The notes beneath the pieces were generated by a model. The model saw only the letters and a list, made by a program, of their open reading frames with translations, ran no database searches and was not told the DNA's origin. From NCBI GenBank assembly GCA_030765125.1, contig JAVCDD010000287.1:1-34735 (forward strand): DNA of 34,735 bases, in the 5' to 3' direction. Shown piece by piece: positions 16,236 to 24,475 of this stretch (position 1 is its first letter; each line of letters begins with the position of its first letter). This DNA is from Candidatus Hatepunaea meridiana. GTDB taxonomy: Bacteria; Electryoneota; AABM5-125-24; Hatepunaeales; Hatepunaeaceae. The position numbers and the translations under genes are program-made.

Positions 16236-17522
16236 CTACGACGCCAACCTCTTCCTCTCCGTCAAATCAATAAACCTCCGATATTCTACTTCGGAAACTG
16301 CTTGAGCGTCAGCGCGGATAGAATCCACCTCATCAAAATTATTGAGCACAAGCGATACGATGTCAGGATCCAAAGCCGACTCTTCAGACATCTTTCTTAA
16401 TACTCCAGACGCTGCCTGATTGGGCATCCCCTTTCGATATGGTCTGTCTTCCATCAATGCTGAAAAATGATCCGCCACAGCAATAATGCGAGACTCCATC
16501 GATAATTGATCGGCTTTCAGGTGAAATGGATAACCCTTCCCATCGAGCCGTTCATGGTGAAATGAAATCCATTCTACTATCTCATTAATACTCTGCATAT
16601 GGTCAAAAGCCCGGTATGAATAGTAAGGATGCTTGCGAAGGATGTTGATGTCAACCTGAGAGAGGGGTGACGATTTGATTAAAAGCTCTGATGGAACGGC
16701 GAGCTTTCCGATATCGTGCAGTAAACCGGCAACCTTAATCATATCACAGCGGGCTCTATCGTAACCATACATTCGCCCCAACGCTTCCGATACAGCAGCC
16801 ACACCGCTCGAATGCGAAGTAGTGTATTGACTGCGGAAATCGATAATCTTGCTGAATACATCCGCCACTTCGAGCATGCTACCGTATCCGTACTTAATCT
16901 TCTCCGATTTAATGCAGCGTCTCATTATTGTATTCAACCAATGTGAAGTCGCATCAATCCAGAAATACTCCCGCCCGGCAATAGATCGAAATACATCTAC
17001 AAACTTTGGGCAGAACATCCTCCCCGACTGTTCTAAAATCCGTTCCTCTATTCCCTTAATCTGACCAAATATCTCAGCATTTTGATTGATTAGTATCGAT
17101 ATCCTATCCGCAAGGTGCAGTATATGGCTGCTTTCCGGCACAAGTTCACCGTTAAATTCCATACCAGAGCTATGAAGCCAGTGTACGTGATGATAGCGAA
17201 TTATCCTTGCAGCTTTGCGGAGGGGTTTGAAATCTTTGAGTAGTAGATAACCGTTTTCAGCGTGTTGATGGGGGTTTTCAAACTCAAAGTCAAGTACTGC
17301 CAATTTTGACTTCAGAGAAAAAGCTCCGATGTCGTGAAGCGCTCCGGCGAGGAATAATTGTGTCAATTCCCGGTCGACCAGCCCTAACTCTTTGCCCAAT
17401 GAATAGGCTATGTAAGCAGTCTGCTTATGATGATTATCGATAAGCGGGCTGACCATATCTATAAGGTTAGATATGCTCAGTAACAGATTGTAAATGGGTA
17501 GCCTGGGTCTTTCTATCGTCAC
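16236..17522 (-). CDS. Double-HD, HD-GYP domain phosphodiesterase
   Basis: A 428-residue protein with two HD-fold domains. The first (about 20-180) keeps H63-D64 in AGALHDIG plus HHKQTAYIAYSLG, and could be an active or decayed phosphohydrolase. The second (about 215-410) is a full HD-GYP domain: AGLLHDIGKLAVP with H269-D270, RKHPYYSY, HHERLDGKGYP at 322-332 and DHFSALMEDRPYR. HD-GYP enzymes degrade cyclic di-GMP or other cyclic dinucleotides. No receiver, PAS or membrane segment is present. It starts with GTG at 17522, preceded by a strong GAGGAG. A leader repeat of the CTGCGG type lies just upstream. Confidence 0.88.
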   Translation of the reverse strand: MTIERPRLPIYNLLLSISNLIDMVSPLIDNHHKQTAYIAYSLGKELGLVDRELTQLFLAGALHDIGAFSLKSKLAVLDFEFENPHQHAENGYLLLKDFKPLRKAARIIRYHHVHWLHSSGMEFNGELVPESSHILHLADRISILINQNAEIFGQIKGIEERILEQSGRMFCPKFVDVFRSIAGREYFWIDATSHWLNTIMRRCIKSEKIKYGYGSMLEVADVFSKIIDFRSQYTTSHSSGVAAVSEALGRMYGYDRARCDMIKVAGLLHDIGKLAVPSELLIKSSPLSQVDINILRKHPYYSYRAFDHMQSINEIVEWISFHHERLDGKGYPFHLKADQLSMESRIIAVADHFSALMEDRPYRKGMPNQAASGVLRKMSEESALDPDIVSLVLNNFDEVDSIRADAQAVSEVEYRRFIDLTERKRLAS

Positions 17523-17541
17523 TCTACTCCTCGGTCTTTTT

Positions 17542-17603
17542 TTATCCGCAGATTGCGCAGATTTTTTTGTTCTTTAGTAGATGCGACACTCTTGTCGCAT
17601 AAT
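17542..17603. repeat. Leader repeat and ATGCGACA hairpin upstream of the HD-GYP gene
   Basis: Read on the minus (coding) strand, ATCTGCGCAATCTGCGG and an A-run lie directly before the GAGGAG of the HD-GYP gene. Adjacent at 17576-17603 is a copy of the AGTAGATGCGACA hairpin, also found at 6544 and 27829. Confidence 0.75.
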
Positions 17604-17636
17604 GTCCCGAAGGGATATAAACTTCCTCGCTAATCC

Positions 17637-17662
17637 GCTGTCAGGGCGCCGTCCCTGACAGC
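17637..17662. repeat. GCTGTCAGGG palindrome
   Basis: A 26-base inverted repeat identical to 7758-7783. Confidence 0.9.
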
Positions 17663-17665
17663 AAT

Positions 17666-17818
17666 GATCCTGTTGAAATACTTCCCATTTTGTCATTCCC
17701 GCGAAGGCGGGAATCCAGAGTTTTCAAGTATTTAACAAACACCATCTGGATTCCCGCCTTCGCGGGAATGACAAAATGGGAGGGTAATTCTGAAATTGTT
17801 GACTTAATCAACAGAATC
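17666..17818. repeat. Intact MITE-like nested palindromic element
   Basis: Outer ends GATCCTGTTGA and TCAACAGAATC are near-inverted. Inside, 36-base arms at 17684-17719 and 17745-17780 are perfect inverted repeats with a 25-base spacer, each containing the TTCCCGCGAAGGCGGGAA core. The related degraded copy is 13358-13490; the core is shared with the window ends and 3984-4117. It contains no reading frame of note. Confidence 0.9.
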
Positions 17819-17836
17819 AGCAATACTTCAGGTTAC

Positions 17837-17862
17837 GCTGTCAACCGCGGCGGGTTGACAGC
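17837..17862. repeat. GCTGTCAACC palindrome
   Basis: The exact reverse complement of 7717-7742. It ends nine bases before the stop codon of lpxC-fabZ, so it is the immediate 3' flank of that gene. Confidence 0.9.
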
Positions 17863-17871
17863 AGGTAACAA

Positions 17872-19266
17872 TCACCTATCAACCACCACCGCCTGCATCT
17901 CTGCCTGCGCTGCCAATTGGTCATTTACGAAAGCTCTTCCTAACATCTTGCAAATCCCTCTCTTATAGTATATCATTTCTACGCGTATAAACAGTTGATC
18001 GCCAGGTGTAACCGGTTTACGGAATTTTACCTTCTCCAAGCCGGTAAAGTATACCAATTTCTCATCCGGGTTGGCTTCGGTGTTCAGTAATAATACCCCG
18101 CCAACCTGACCCATTGCTTCTACTACCAGAACACCCGGCATTATAGGACGTTCAGGGAAATGTCCTTCAAAGAACGGTTCGTTTATTGAGACATTTTTTA
18201 CGCCTGTTACCCACTCACCAGGCACAAGTTCTATTATTTTATCAACCATCAGGAAAGGATACCGATGCGGCAGTATTCTCTTAATGGCATTGATGTCGAA
18301 TACACATTTATCCGAAGCGCCTACCTGGTATTTCCGTTGCAATCGCTGTTTTTGCAGTTCCTTATTTAATTTCTTTACTAATTCAACGTGTGCTTCATGA
18401 CCGGCGCGCGCCGCAAGAATGTGCCCTTTGATCGGAATGCCGAGCAATGCCAGGTCGCCCATCAGATCGACAACCTTATGCCTTACCGGTTCATTTGGAT
18501 AACGGATATGTCGTTCGCCAAGTATACCTTTATTAGATACTTTAATATCTTCTCTAATATCCAAAGCTCTTTTGATTTTATCAATCTCTTCATCAGTTGC
18601 TTCTTTATCAATTATCACCAGAGCGCTCTCTATCCGACCGCCCTTTATCAAATCAGCGTCTATCAGCAATTGAAGTTCTGAGAAGAAGCAGAACGTTCGG
18701 GCACCGGCAAAATCGCGTGCAAACTCCTCTTCAATATCGTATAGCGATGTATATTGAGTACCTAAGGCGGGATTCTTATAATCAATCATATACGTAACGC
18801 GAAAGCGATCCGATGGTACTACAACTATGTCTACACCTTTCTTTTCATCGTGATATACAATAGTATGATCTATTTCAAGGTATCGCTTTGGCTCAGCCTG
18901 TTCCACCACATCAAGGGCTTGCAGCAGGTCAACAAACGGTAGTGCGCTGCCGTCCATTACCGGCGCTTCTTCGGCGTCCAGTTCAATACGGACATTGTCC
19001 AACTGAAGCCCAGCTAATGCTGACAGGACGTGTTCAACGGTGTGCACTCTCACATCTCCAATACCCAACGTTGTGCCACGTTCAATATCAACAACGTTAT
19101 TTATAAGTGCAGGTATTTCCGGCGCTCCTTCGAGGTCGGTTCTGACAAACTTAAGTCCGTGTCCTACCGGAGCTGGGACGAAGGTCAACCGGCATTCAAC
19201 ACCAGTGTGCAGCCCCCTGCCGGAAATACTTCCGGATCGTTTTATGGTTCTTTGGTTTGTTAGCAT
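17872..19266 (-). CDS. lpxC-fabZ: Bifunctional LpxC-FabZ
   Basis: A 464-residue fusion. Residues 1-300 are LpxC, the zinc deacetylase that commits UDP-acyl-GlcNAc to lipid A: E78-H79 in HTVEHVLSAL, H263 and D267 in VRHKVVDLMGD and H290 in AGHEAHVEL are the expected base, metal and acid residues. Residues about 318-464 are FabZ, the hydroxyacyl-ACP dehydratase, with ILPHRYPFLMVDKI, H369 in EGHFPERPIMPGV and E383 in VEAMGQ. The fusion is characteristic of Bacteroidetes and relatives, so it marks the lineage and a Gram-negative envelope. ATG follows AAAGGAAATAA. Both domains look intact. Confidence 0.97.
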   Translation of the reverse strand: MLTNQRTIKRSGSISGRGLHTGVECRLTFVPAPVGHGLKFVRTDLEGAPEIPALINNVVDIERGTTLGIGDVRVHTVEHVLSALAGLQLDNVRIELDAEEAPVMDGSALPFVDLLQALDVVEQAEPKRYLEIDHTIVYHDEKKGVDIVVVPSDRFRVTYMIDYKNPALGTQYTSLYDIEEEFARDFAGARTFCFFSELQLLIDADLIKGGRIESALVIIDKEATDEEIDKIKRALDIREDIKVSNKGILGERHIRYPNEPVRHKVVDLMGDLALLGIPIKGHILAARAGHEAHVELVKKLNKELQKQRLQRKYQVGASDKCVFDINAIKRILPHRYPFLMVDKIIELVPGEWVTGVKNVSINEPFFEGHFPERPIMPGVLVVEAMGQVGGVLLLNTEANPDEKLVYFTGLEKVKFRKPVTPGDQLFIRVEMIYYKRGICKMLGRAFVNDQLAAQAEMQAVVVDR

Positions 19267-19296
19267 TTATTTCCTTTTTGTAATTTGTGGTAAATT

Positions 19297-19353
19297 GTAG
19301 CGCTGGCGTCTCGCCGGCAAGATTGTCAAATGCCGGCGAGACGCCAGCGCTAC
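19297..19353. repeat. 23-bp inverted repeat (GTAGCGCTGGCG...)
   Basis: Arms 19297-19319 and 19331-19353 are perfect complements around an 11-base loop. It lies between the caspase-gene stop and the lpxC-fabZ start on the same strand. No T-run follows on the minus strand, so a termination role is only possible. Confidence 0.85.
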
Positions 19354-19406
19354 GATTCTTCAAGGGAATGACAGAGCGGGAGTTTCACCCTTCATCCTTC
19401 TTCTTT

Positions 19407-19442
19407 CGTCATTCGTAATTCGTCATTCGTAATTCGTCATTC
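19407..19442. repeat. 14-bp tandem repeat, 2.6 copies
   Basis: The unit CGTCATTCGTAATT is repeated and abuts the stop codon of the caspase-like gene. Confidence 0.85.
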
Positions 19443-22400
19443 TTACTTCACCTTCCCCCGAATAATCAGCTTTTCATCACCGAAAAATCCCGGCTGCTGT
19501 GTCCGTCCGTCATGCAAACGGCGCGCCCAGTAGGGAACTCCCTCCGTGCGGTCGGATACGTAAGCTTTCAATTCACCTGCGCTGATGCTGCCGTCATTGT
19601 TGTCGTCGGCGTCACCGCGTAATGCCTTCAGGAAGAAATACGTGAACAGACCGTGCTTCTTCTCCGGATACCACGATGAAATCTGATCGGCGGAACTTGA
19701 CGTGAAAACGATGCCATTGGTCATATAAGCCGCCGGGTTGGTAATCCTGATACCCACCGGTGAGGCGTATTCGATGATCATGCCGCGATCGCTGCCACCG
19801 GAGAAACAAGCGTCTATTACGACCGTCGTCGAACGAGCTTCCAACCGAGCGAGGTTGTTATACAACATATCGAGCGGATAGCCGTTAACATCGACATCGC
19901 CGGGACGGCAGTCTATCGGCACGAAATAGCCCCGCTTTTCATTGACATCCGGCGCGCCATGACCGCTGTAATAGACAAAAACGTCCGATTTACCCGCTTT
20001 GACGAAATCCGCCAACCGTCCATGCGGTTTTTCAACCGTGCCGAAAACGCTGCGAAAAAAGCCCGTCCCCGCATCCGTTTCATAGATGATATTCCCTTCC
20101 TGGTAGCCTAACGTCTTTATCAGATATTCCTTCATAACAGCGGCGTCGCGGACGGCATAATCGACCTTCGGCACGTCGCGGTTGAACGTGGTGTAAGAGC
20201 AGTTGCCGATGATGACGGCTACACCGTCGCGGTTGGGAGTCAGGGTTTGGGGGATGTTCTTTTCGATGTCGATGGTTAAAGTCGCTACATCCTTGAAATC
20301 AACCTTTTCGCGTTCTTTTCCCTCGACAATGAACTCGGATATCGTCCGTTGCGGCTTGTTGATCTCTAACATAATCGGATACTTGCCTTGGATGTTCTCT
20401 TCGTTGAAACTGATAGTTACTTCGACCTCGTTTGCGACTTGAGGGCTGGTCAGCAGTGAAAACCCCAGATCATTGAATTCGTTGGGCTTGATCGTAGTAA
20501 AATCATATTCTTGCTTGCTTTCCGGAGCAGCATAGACATTACCGGGCAAGTTAGCCTTGAACACCGCATTTTTCGCGACGCCCTCGCCGCGATTCTGGAT
20601 ACGGGCTTGAATCGTGAATACTTCGCTCGGAATGATGACGTTATCCCCGGAAGCGGTGGAGATGCCGTAATCCACGAGTTCCAATTTCGGCAATAACAGC
20701 GGATAGGTTTCAAACGTCAATTTTGCCGGTGTGGGGACAAATCCGTTGCTTTCGGTGGCGGTTATTGCAAACGACCGCGTGGCTCGTTTGATACGTTTAG
20801 CCGCTTCTATGTCGAACTCTTTGGTTATGCTTTTACCAGCGGACAGCTCACCGACGACACGGGTTGAGGAATAGGTCAGATCCGGGTCTTCGGTCGCTGG
20901 TTCGACATCTATGATGACGCCATAAGCAGGACCTTTGCCGAAATTGGTGATTTTGACGATGAGTTTTCCTTTCTCTTCGGCGTCTAAGAAGCCGTTGCCG
21001 TTTGGTTCGGATAGTTTGACCGTCAGAGCCAGAGACGGAGGCGAGACCGATTTGCCTTGAGAAATTGTTCCCGCTATGCTTGCCATACCGGCGACCTCTC
21101 GCTGCTCGCCAAATGGGTAGCGGCTGCCGGTTACCGGATGAACTATAACCAAATTGAAATAGTCGTAATTCCTCAAGTCTCGCTGAAGTTGTTTCATTCC
21201 GATAACTTTAGCAGAACGATAGTTTTCCTTGAAACTGCGAGCTTCGTTGCGGGGGATTTTTATATTGTCGGTCTTATCACGAACGGTGATCGGGAAAGTT
21301 TCTTGGTCAGCTTTGTAAGTCCCAAGGCTGTCGATGCTCAAGTTAGCTTCCGCTAAAGACTGGCGGATTTTAGCATGAAGCTCGTTTTCTTTACGGATAT
21401 GTTCTGCCTCTCGCTTCTCTTGTCTTTCTTCGAAGAACCGTTCCAGTTTCATTGTATATTTATCTTCAATTGCCTGTTTTTCACGTTTACCGCGCACAAG
21501 GCGTTTTTGATATTCGGTTTCGGTTTCAAACTCATCTTTAAGTTGGAGCAGGTTGGAAACGGCTTCCAAAGCCCTTTCCTTTTCTCTATCCATTATATTC
21601 AATGTTCCAGAATAATCAATCCACCAAAGCTCAACCGTCTTATCACTGTTTCCAATTGCTATCAAATGACCATCAGGACTAAAGCAAACTGACAAGACAG
21701 ACTTTGAATGACCCTGCAGAGTTCGAACACAACTACCATCACTGACACGCCACAGCTTGACCGTGTTATCTTTGCTTGCACTTGCCACCATAGAAGCGTC
21801 GGGATTAAAGCAAACTGAACGGACATTATCCGAATGCCCCATAAAGGTTTTAACTTCACGTCCTGTAATTGAATCCCACAACTTGACTGTATTATCGTTG
21901 CTTCCGGTCAGGATGAACTTCCCGTTTGTACTGAAACAGACTGAATTAACACTGTACATAGTTCGACCTTGAGTATGCTTAAAAACTTTGATTTTTTGCC
22001 CAGTTTGAGTATTCCACTTTACAACAGAGTCATTCCAATCAGCGGTATCATAGCTTCCGGTTAGGATATATTTCCCGTCTGGACTGAAACATATAGAACT
22101 AATGCCTTTCTCATATTGTCCCACGAATTTCCTAACTTCACGACCGGTTTGCACTTCAAATAATTTAACAGTACCAGAATAGATGCCAGTCAATATGTGT
22201 TTCCCATCCGGACTGAAGCTGATTGAACAAACAGAATAGCTTCCAGACATATAAGCGTTTCCTTGATAGAATATTTTGACTTTGCGCCCTGTCCGAGTTT
22301 CCCATAGTTTAGTCTTAGTATCAGAGCCACCCGTCAAAAACCACTCCCCGTCAGGGCTGAAACAAACTGAAGAGACATTAGTATATCCGGAATGATGGTA

Positions 22401-22643
22401 ATGTATGACTTTTCTAACTTCCTGTCCGGATTGTGTTTCCCATAGTATTACTGTACCATTATTGCTTCCTGTCAAGATATATTTCCCATCGGGACTGAAG
22501 GAAACACAACGAACAGAACCTGAATGTTCCAGGGTTTTCCAAAGCGTTGCGTTGATTTCCTGTGCTGTGGCGGGCGTTATGAATGCCGCAACTACCTGTA
22601 ATGCAATCAGGATAGGGATGATTGTGATTGTTTTGTGTTTCAT
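19443..22643 (-). CDS. Exported WD40 - CARDB-like - caspase-fold protein with EF-hand
   Basis: A 1066-residue protein. Residues 1-27 are a signal peptide ending TPATA-QE, so it is exported. Seven WD40 repeats (about 40-350, for example SVCFSPDGKYILTG, NTVKLWD) should close one beta-propeller. A charged, coiled-coil-like stretch follows (about 355-450). Then come one or two CARDB-like beta-sandwiches (LIVKITNFGKGPAYGVIIDV, FTIQARIQNRGEGVAKN). From about 810 is a peptidase C14 caspase domain (GVAVIIGNCSY) with the catalytic pair H895 in VYYSGHGAPD and C946 in VVIDACFSGG. Between the catalytic core and the C-terminus a perfect EF-hand loop (D1013, N1015, D1017, G1018, I1020, E1024) suggests calcium control, as in metacaspases. 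The cleaved target is unknown. ATG follows AAGGAACAAC; a leader repeat lies upstream. Confidence 0.88.
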   Translation of the reverse strand: MKHKTITIIPILIALQVVAAFITPATAQEINATLWKTLEHSGSVRCVSFSPDGKYILTGSNNGTVILWETQSGQEVRKVIHYHHSGYTNVSSVCFSPDGEWFLTGGSDTKTKLWETRTGRKVKIFYQGNAYMSGSYSVCSISFSPDGKHILTGIYSGTVKLFEVQTGREVRKFVGQYEKGISSICFSPDGKYILTGSYDTADWNDSVVKWNTQTGQKIKVFKHTQGRTMYSVNSVCFSTNGKFILTGSNDNTVKLWDSITGREVKTFMGHSDNVRSVCFNPDASMVASASKDNTVKLWRVSDGSCVRTLQGHSKSVLSVCFSPDGHLIAIGNSDKTVELWWIDYSGTLNIMDREKERALEAVSNLLQLKDEFETETEYQKRLVRGKREKQAIEDKYTMKLERFFEERQEKREAEHIRKENELHAKIRQSLAEANLSIDSLGTYKADQETFPITVRDKTDNIKIPRNEARSFKENYRSAKVIGMKQLQRDLRNYDYFNLVIVHPVTGSRYPFGEQREVAGMASIAGTISQGKSVSPPSLALTVKLSEPNGNGFLDAEEKGKLIVKITNFGKGPAYGVIIDVEPATEDPDLTYSSTRVVGELSAGKSITKEFDIEAAKRIKRATRSFAITATESNGFVPTPAKLTFETYPLLLPKLELVDYGISTASGDNVIIPSEVFTIQARIQNRGEGVAKNAVFKANLPGNVYAAPESKQEYDFTTIKPNEFNDLGFSLLTSPQVANEVEVTISFNEENIQGKYPIMLEINKPQRTISEFIVEGKEREKVDFKDVATLTIDIEKNIPQTLTPNRDGVAVIIGNCSYTTFNRDVPKVDYAVRDAAVMKEYLIKTLGYQEGNIIYETDAGTGFFRSVFGTVEKPHGRLADFVKAGKSDVFVYYSGHGAPDVNEKRGYFVPIDCRPGDVDVNGYPLDMLYNNLARLEARSTTVVIDACFSGGSDRGMIIEYASPVGIRITNPAAYMTNGIVFTSSSADQISSWYPEKKHGLFTYFFLKALRGDADDNNDGSISAGELKAYVSDRTEGVPYWARRLHDGRTQQPGFFGDEKLIIRGKVK

Positions 22644-22658
22644 TTGTTGTTCCTTTTT

Positions 22659-22729
22659 TTACCGCAGAGGGCGCTGAGGATCGCAGAGGTTTTATCTGCT
22701 TAATCTGTTTTGTCTGCTGTGAATTTGTT
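22659..22729 (-). repeat. Leader repeat upstream of the caspase-like gene
   Basis: On the coding strand it reads TTCACAGCAGAC, AGATTAAGCAGAT, CCTCTGCGATCC, GCCCTCTGCGGT, then an A-run and AGGA before the ATG at 22643. It is nearly identical to 24755-24831, with which it also shares flanking bases (TTTGTTTGGG). Confidence 0.85.
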
Positions 22730-22762
22730 TGGGTGTCTTAAATGCTGCAGCTACCGATGCTT

Positions 22763-23017
22763 CTATTTATAAGCTTTACTACGATGACGAACGGCGAAGA
22801 CTATGATTTTATGTTTTTGCCTATCCACTTCGTAAAGTATCCGATAGTCTCCCACACGAATACGATAACCTTCTATCATTTTAAGTTTAACCGCTCCTTC
22901 CGGAAATGGATTTTCCGTTAGTCCAATAATTTTTGCAATTATCCTTTGCAAGACCGTTTTGGGAAGTCTTCGTATCTCACGTTTAGCGCTGGGTCTTATA
23001 TCCCGTTTCCAATTCAA
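22763..23017 (-). CDS. RelE/ParE family toxin
   Basis: An 84-residue RelE-superfamily toxin. MNWKRDIRPSAKREIRRLPK is the usual N-terminal strand and basic helix; the core GYRIRVGDYRILYEVDRQ and C-terminal VFAVRHRSKAY are hallmark RelE strands, with RHR as a likely RNA-binding or catalytic region. It starts inside the last four bases of the antitoxin gene (ATGA, 23014-23017). Members usually cut ribosome-bound mRNA. Confidence 0.92.
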   Translation of the reverse strand: MNWKRDIRPSAKREIRRLPKTVLQRIIAKIIGLTENPFPEGAVKLKMIEGYRIRVGDYRILYEVDRQKHKIIVFAVRHRSKAYK

Positions 23018-23229
23018 ACCGGATGTCCTTCACGTCGCAACTCTTCAACGAATTCCATAAAATCCTCTGTCGGTTCGTTCCGGCGTGAATAATAAAGCAA
23101 TAAATCTTCGACATCCTCAATTATGTCACTGAAAATGTCATTTTGAAATAGCTGGCTAATCAACTCCAATCGTTCATTGTCCCCCATGTTTTTAACCAGT
23201 TCCAATATGTTTGTTACTCTTTCAGTCAT
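23014..23229 (-). CDS. Antitoxin partner of the RelE toxin
   Basis: A 71-residue acidic protein placed first in a two-gene operon with RelE, so an antitoxin by position. The N-terminus MTERVTNILELVKNM with ERLELI matches 18 of 24 residues of the antitoxin at 24472-24735, which is paired with a PIN toxin instead. The C-terminal EDFMEFVEELRREGHPV is the probable toxin-binding tail. Domain family not recognised with confidence. ATG follows AAAGGAGTTATA and the leader repeat. Confidence 0.75.
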   Translation of the reverse strand: MTERVTNILELVKNMGDNERLELISQLFQNDIFSDIIEDVEDLLLYYSRRNEPTEDFMEFVEELRREGHPV

Positions 23230-23245
23230 TATAACTCCTTTTTTT

Positions 23246-23278
23246 AACCGCAGATTACGCAGATTTAACAGATTTTAG
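23246..23278 (-). repeat. Leader repeat upstream of the RelE-operon antitoxin
   Basis: The coding strand reads AATCTGTTAAATCTGCG, TAATCTGCGGTT and an A-run before AGGAG. It is the TAATCTGCG variant of the family. Confidence 0.8.
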
Positions 23279-23281
23279 TTT

Positions 23282-23332
23282 AGAGTTCGACCTTCAGGTT
23301 GGAGACGCTCAACACACTAAAGTGCGAACTCT
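23282..23332. repeat. AGAGTTCG/CGAACTCT inverted repeat
   Basis: Arms at 23282-23289 and 23325-23332 enclose CCTTCAGGTTGG; the sequence resembles the hairpin region near 4223-4254 (GAGTCCAAGCTTCAGCTTG). It lies between two TA modules. Confidence 0.55.
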
Positions 23333-23349
23333 GAACCTACATTTTCGCA

Positions 23350-23688
23350 TTATTCCAGTAAAAGAATAATTTTTTCTAATTCACCAACCAATAATGGCAG
23401 TTCCTCGGTTACGACTTTCCAGACAACTTCGTATTTGATATTAATATAGTTATGAACGATCCTGTGCCGCATACCGATGATGTTCTTCCACGGAATGTCA
23501 GGATACTCCGAATGTTTTTGGATTGACACTAACGAAGCAGCCTCACCGACTATCTGAACTAAATGCGTCAACGCCAATCGCAGAACCAGATCATTATCGT
23601 AATCGAATCGACTTTTATCACCTGTTATTTCAATGGCTTTTTGAGCATATCTAAACATATGCTTAAAATACACTATATCATCCTTCAT
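23350..23688 (-). CDS. hepT: HepT-type HEPN toxin (copy 1)
   Basis: A 112-residue HEPN RNase-like toxin of the HepT/DUF86 family. The R-x4-H-x-Y motif is complete: R74, H79 and Y81 in RHRIVHNY. In characterised HepT-MntA pairs that tyrosine is AMPylated by the antitoxin. QIVGEAA and the amphipathic helices fit the family. The start at 23688 (MKDDIVYF) matches the other copies and overlaps mntA by 11 bases; the frame's ATG at 23724 is too far inside mntA. It ends at an intergenic repeat. Confidence 0.92.
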   Translation of the reverse strand: MKDDIVYFKHMFRYAQKAIEITGDKSRFDYDNDLVLRLALTHLVQIVGEAASLVSIQKHSEYPDIPWKNIIGMRHRIVHNYINIKYEVVWKVVTEELPLLVGELEKIILLLE

Positions 23689-23977
23689 CGTATATAATCT
23701 CCGACTGAAAATATGGGTGTTCACGAATATCCTGACTAAGTTCTTTTTCCGAGATCAAATCAACTTTCCGTCCAAACAGCTTAGACAACTCCTCTTCAAT
23801 AGTAACAATTTCCCAACCGACGTAATAATCGGTTTGAAATTCATATAACATATCCACATCGCTATCATCACGAAAATCGTCCCGCAGCACGGATCCGAAC
23901 ATCCATAATTTGCGGATACGATGCTTATTGCAAAACCGGGTGAGTTTTCGTTTGTTTATTGGTATTTTTATGGGCAT
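23678..23977 (-). CDS. mntA: MntA nucleotidyltransferase antitoxin (copy 1)
   Basis: A 99-residue minimal nucleotidyltransferase. The motif G-S-x10-D-x-D is exact, G28-S29 to D40-V-D42 (GSVLRDDFRDDSDVD). MntA neutralises HepT by adding AMP to its conserved tyrosine. The N-terminus (MPIKIPINKRKL, RKLWMFGS) is nearly the same in all three copies here, which indicates local duplication. The C-terminal third is more divergent. The gene precedes and overlaps hepT. Confidence 0.93.
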   Translation of the reverse strand: MPIKIPINKRKLTRFCNKHRIRKLWMFGSVLRDDFRDDSDVDMLYEFQTDYYVGWEIVTIEEELSKLFGRKVDLISEKELSQDIREHPYFQSEIIYDEG

Positions 23978-24008
23978 AATTTTTCCTCGCTACAGAAGAT
24001 TTTTTTAC

Positions 24009-24060
24009 CACAGAGAGCGCAGAGGTTTTGTCTGCTTAATCTGTTTTGTCTGCTGTGAAT
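24009..24060 (-). repeat. Leader repeat upstream of mntA copy 1
   Basis: Coding strand: TTCACAGCAGAC, AGATTAAGCAGAC, CCTCTGCGCTCTCTGTGGT, then an A-run leading to GAGGAAAAA and the ATG. It directly abuts the end of the VapC gene. Confidence 0.85.
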
Positions 24061-24061
24061 G

Positions 24062-24475
24062 TCATAAAGTTAACAAAATACTAAAACCTTCCTGCTTAAA
24101 ATGTCTATCGCTTGTTAAAACATCCGTAACTGATTCGGATTTCATAACGTTCATGGAAATACAATCCGTTAGGCTGTAATCCTTGTCCTCACGTTTTCGA
24201 TACAATTCCAAACCTTTGGAGAATGTATCGTGTGATTGCGGCATTACTCTAACGTTTGGATTGTTAAGTATTTCACTTACTATCTTTACTGCTATTAATC
24301 GAATATTCTTACCTTTACCCGATAGTGCATTGAGGAATTCAATTAAAATTTCATCTGTCGTAAGAAGAATAAAGTTTCCAAGAGTCTCTCTGGCATGTTT
24401 TGCATGTTCATGCCATTGATCTCTTGGATTTACAATAGCTATCCAGTATTGAGTATCTGCAAAGACAACTTTCAT
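24062..24475 (-). CDS. vapC: VapC-like PIN domain toxin
   Basis: A 137-residue PIN-domain ribonuclease. Acidic metal-binding residues are in place: D7 in VFADTQYW, E42 in TTDEILIEFLN, D104 in DYSLTDCIS and D123 in TSDRHF. VapC toxins usually cut tRNA or rRNA. The gene overlaps its antitoxin by four bases (24472-24475), so the two are coupled. The C-terminus FSILLTL runs to the adjacent repeat. Confidence 0.93.
   Translation of the reverse strand: MKVVFADTQYWIAIVNPRDQWHEHAKHARETLGNFILLTTDEILIEFLNALSGKGKNIRLIAVKIVSEILNNPNVRVMPQSHDTFSKGLELYRKREDKDYSLTDCISMNVMKSESVTDVLTSDRHFKQEGFSILLTL

Noticed and set aside
19297..19353. Rho-independent terminator of the caspase-like gene
   Set aside because: The stem is strong but no T-run follows it on the minus strand, so it is listed as a repeat only.
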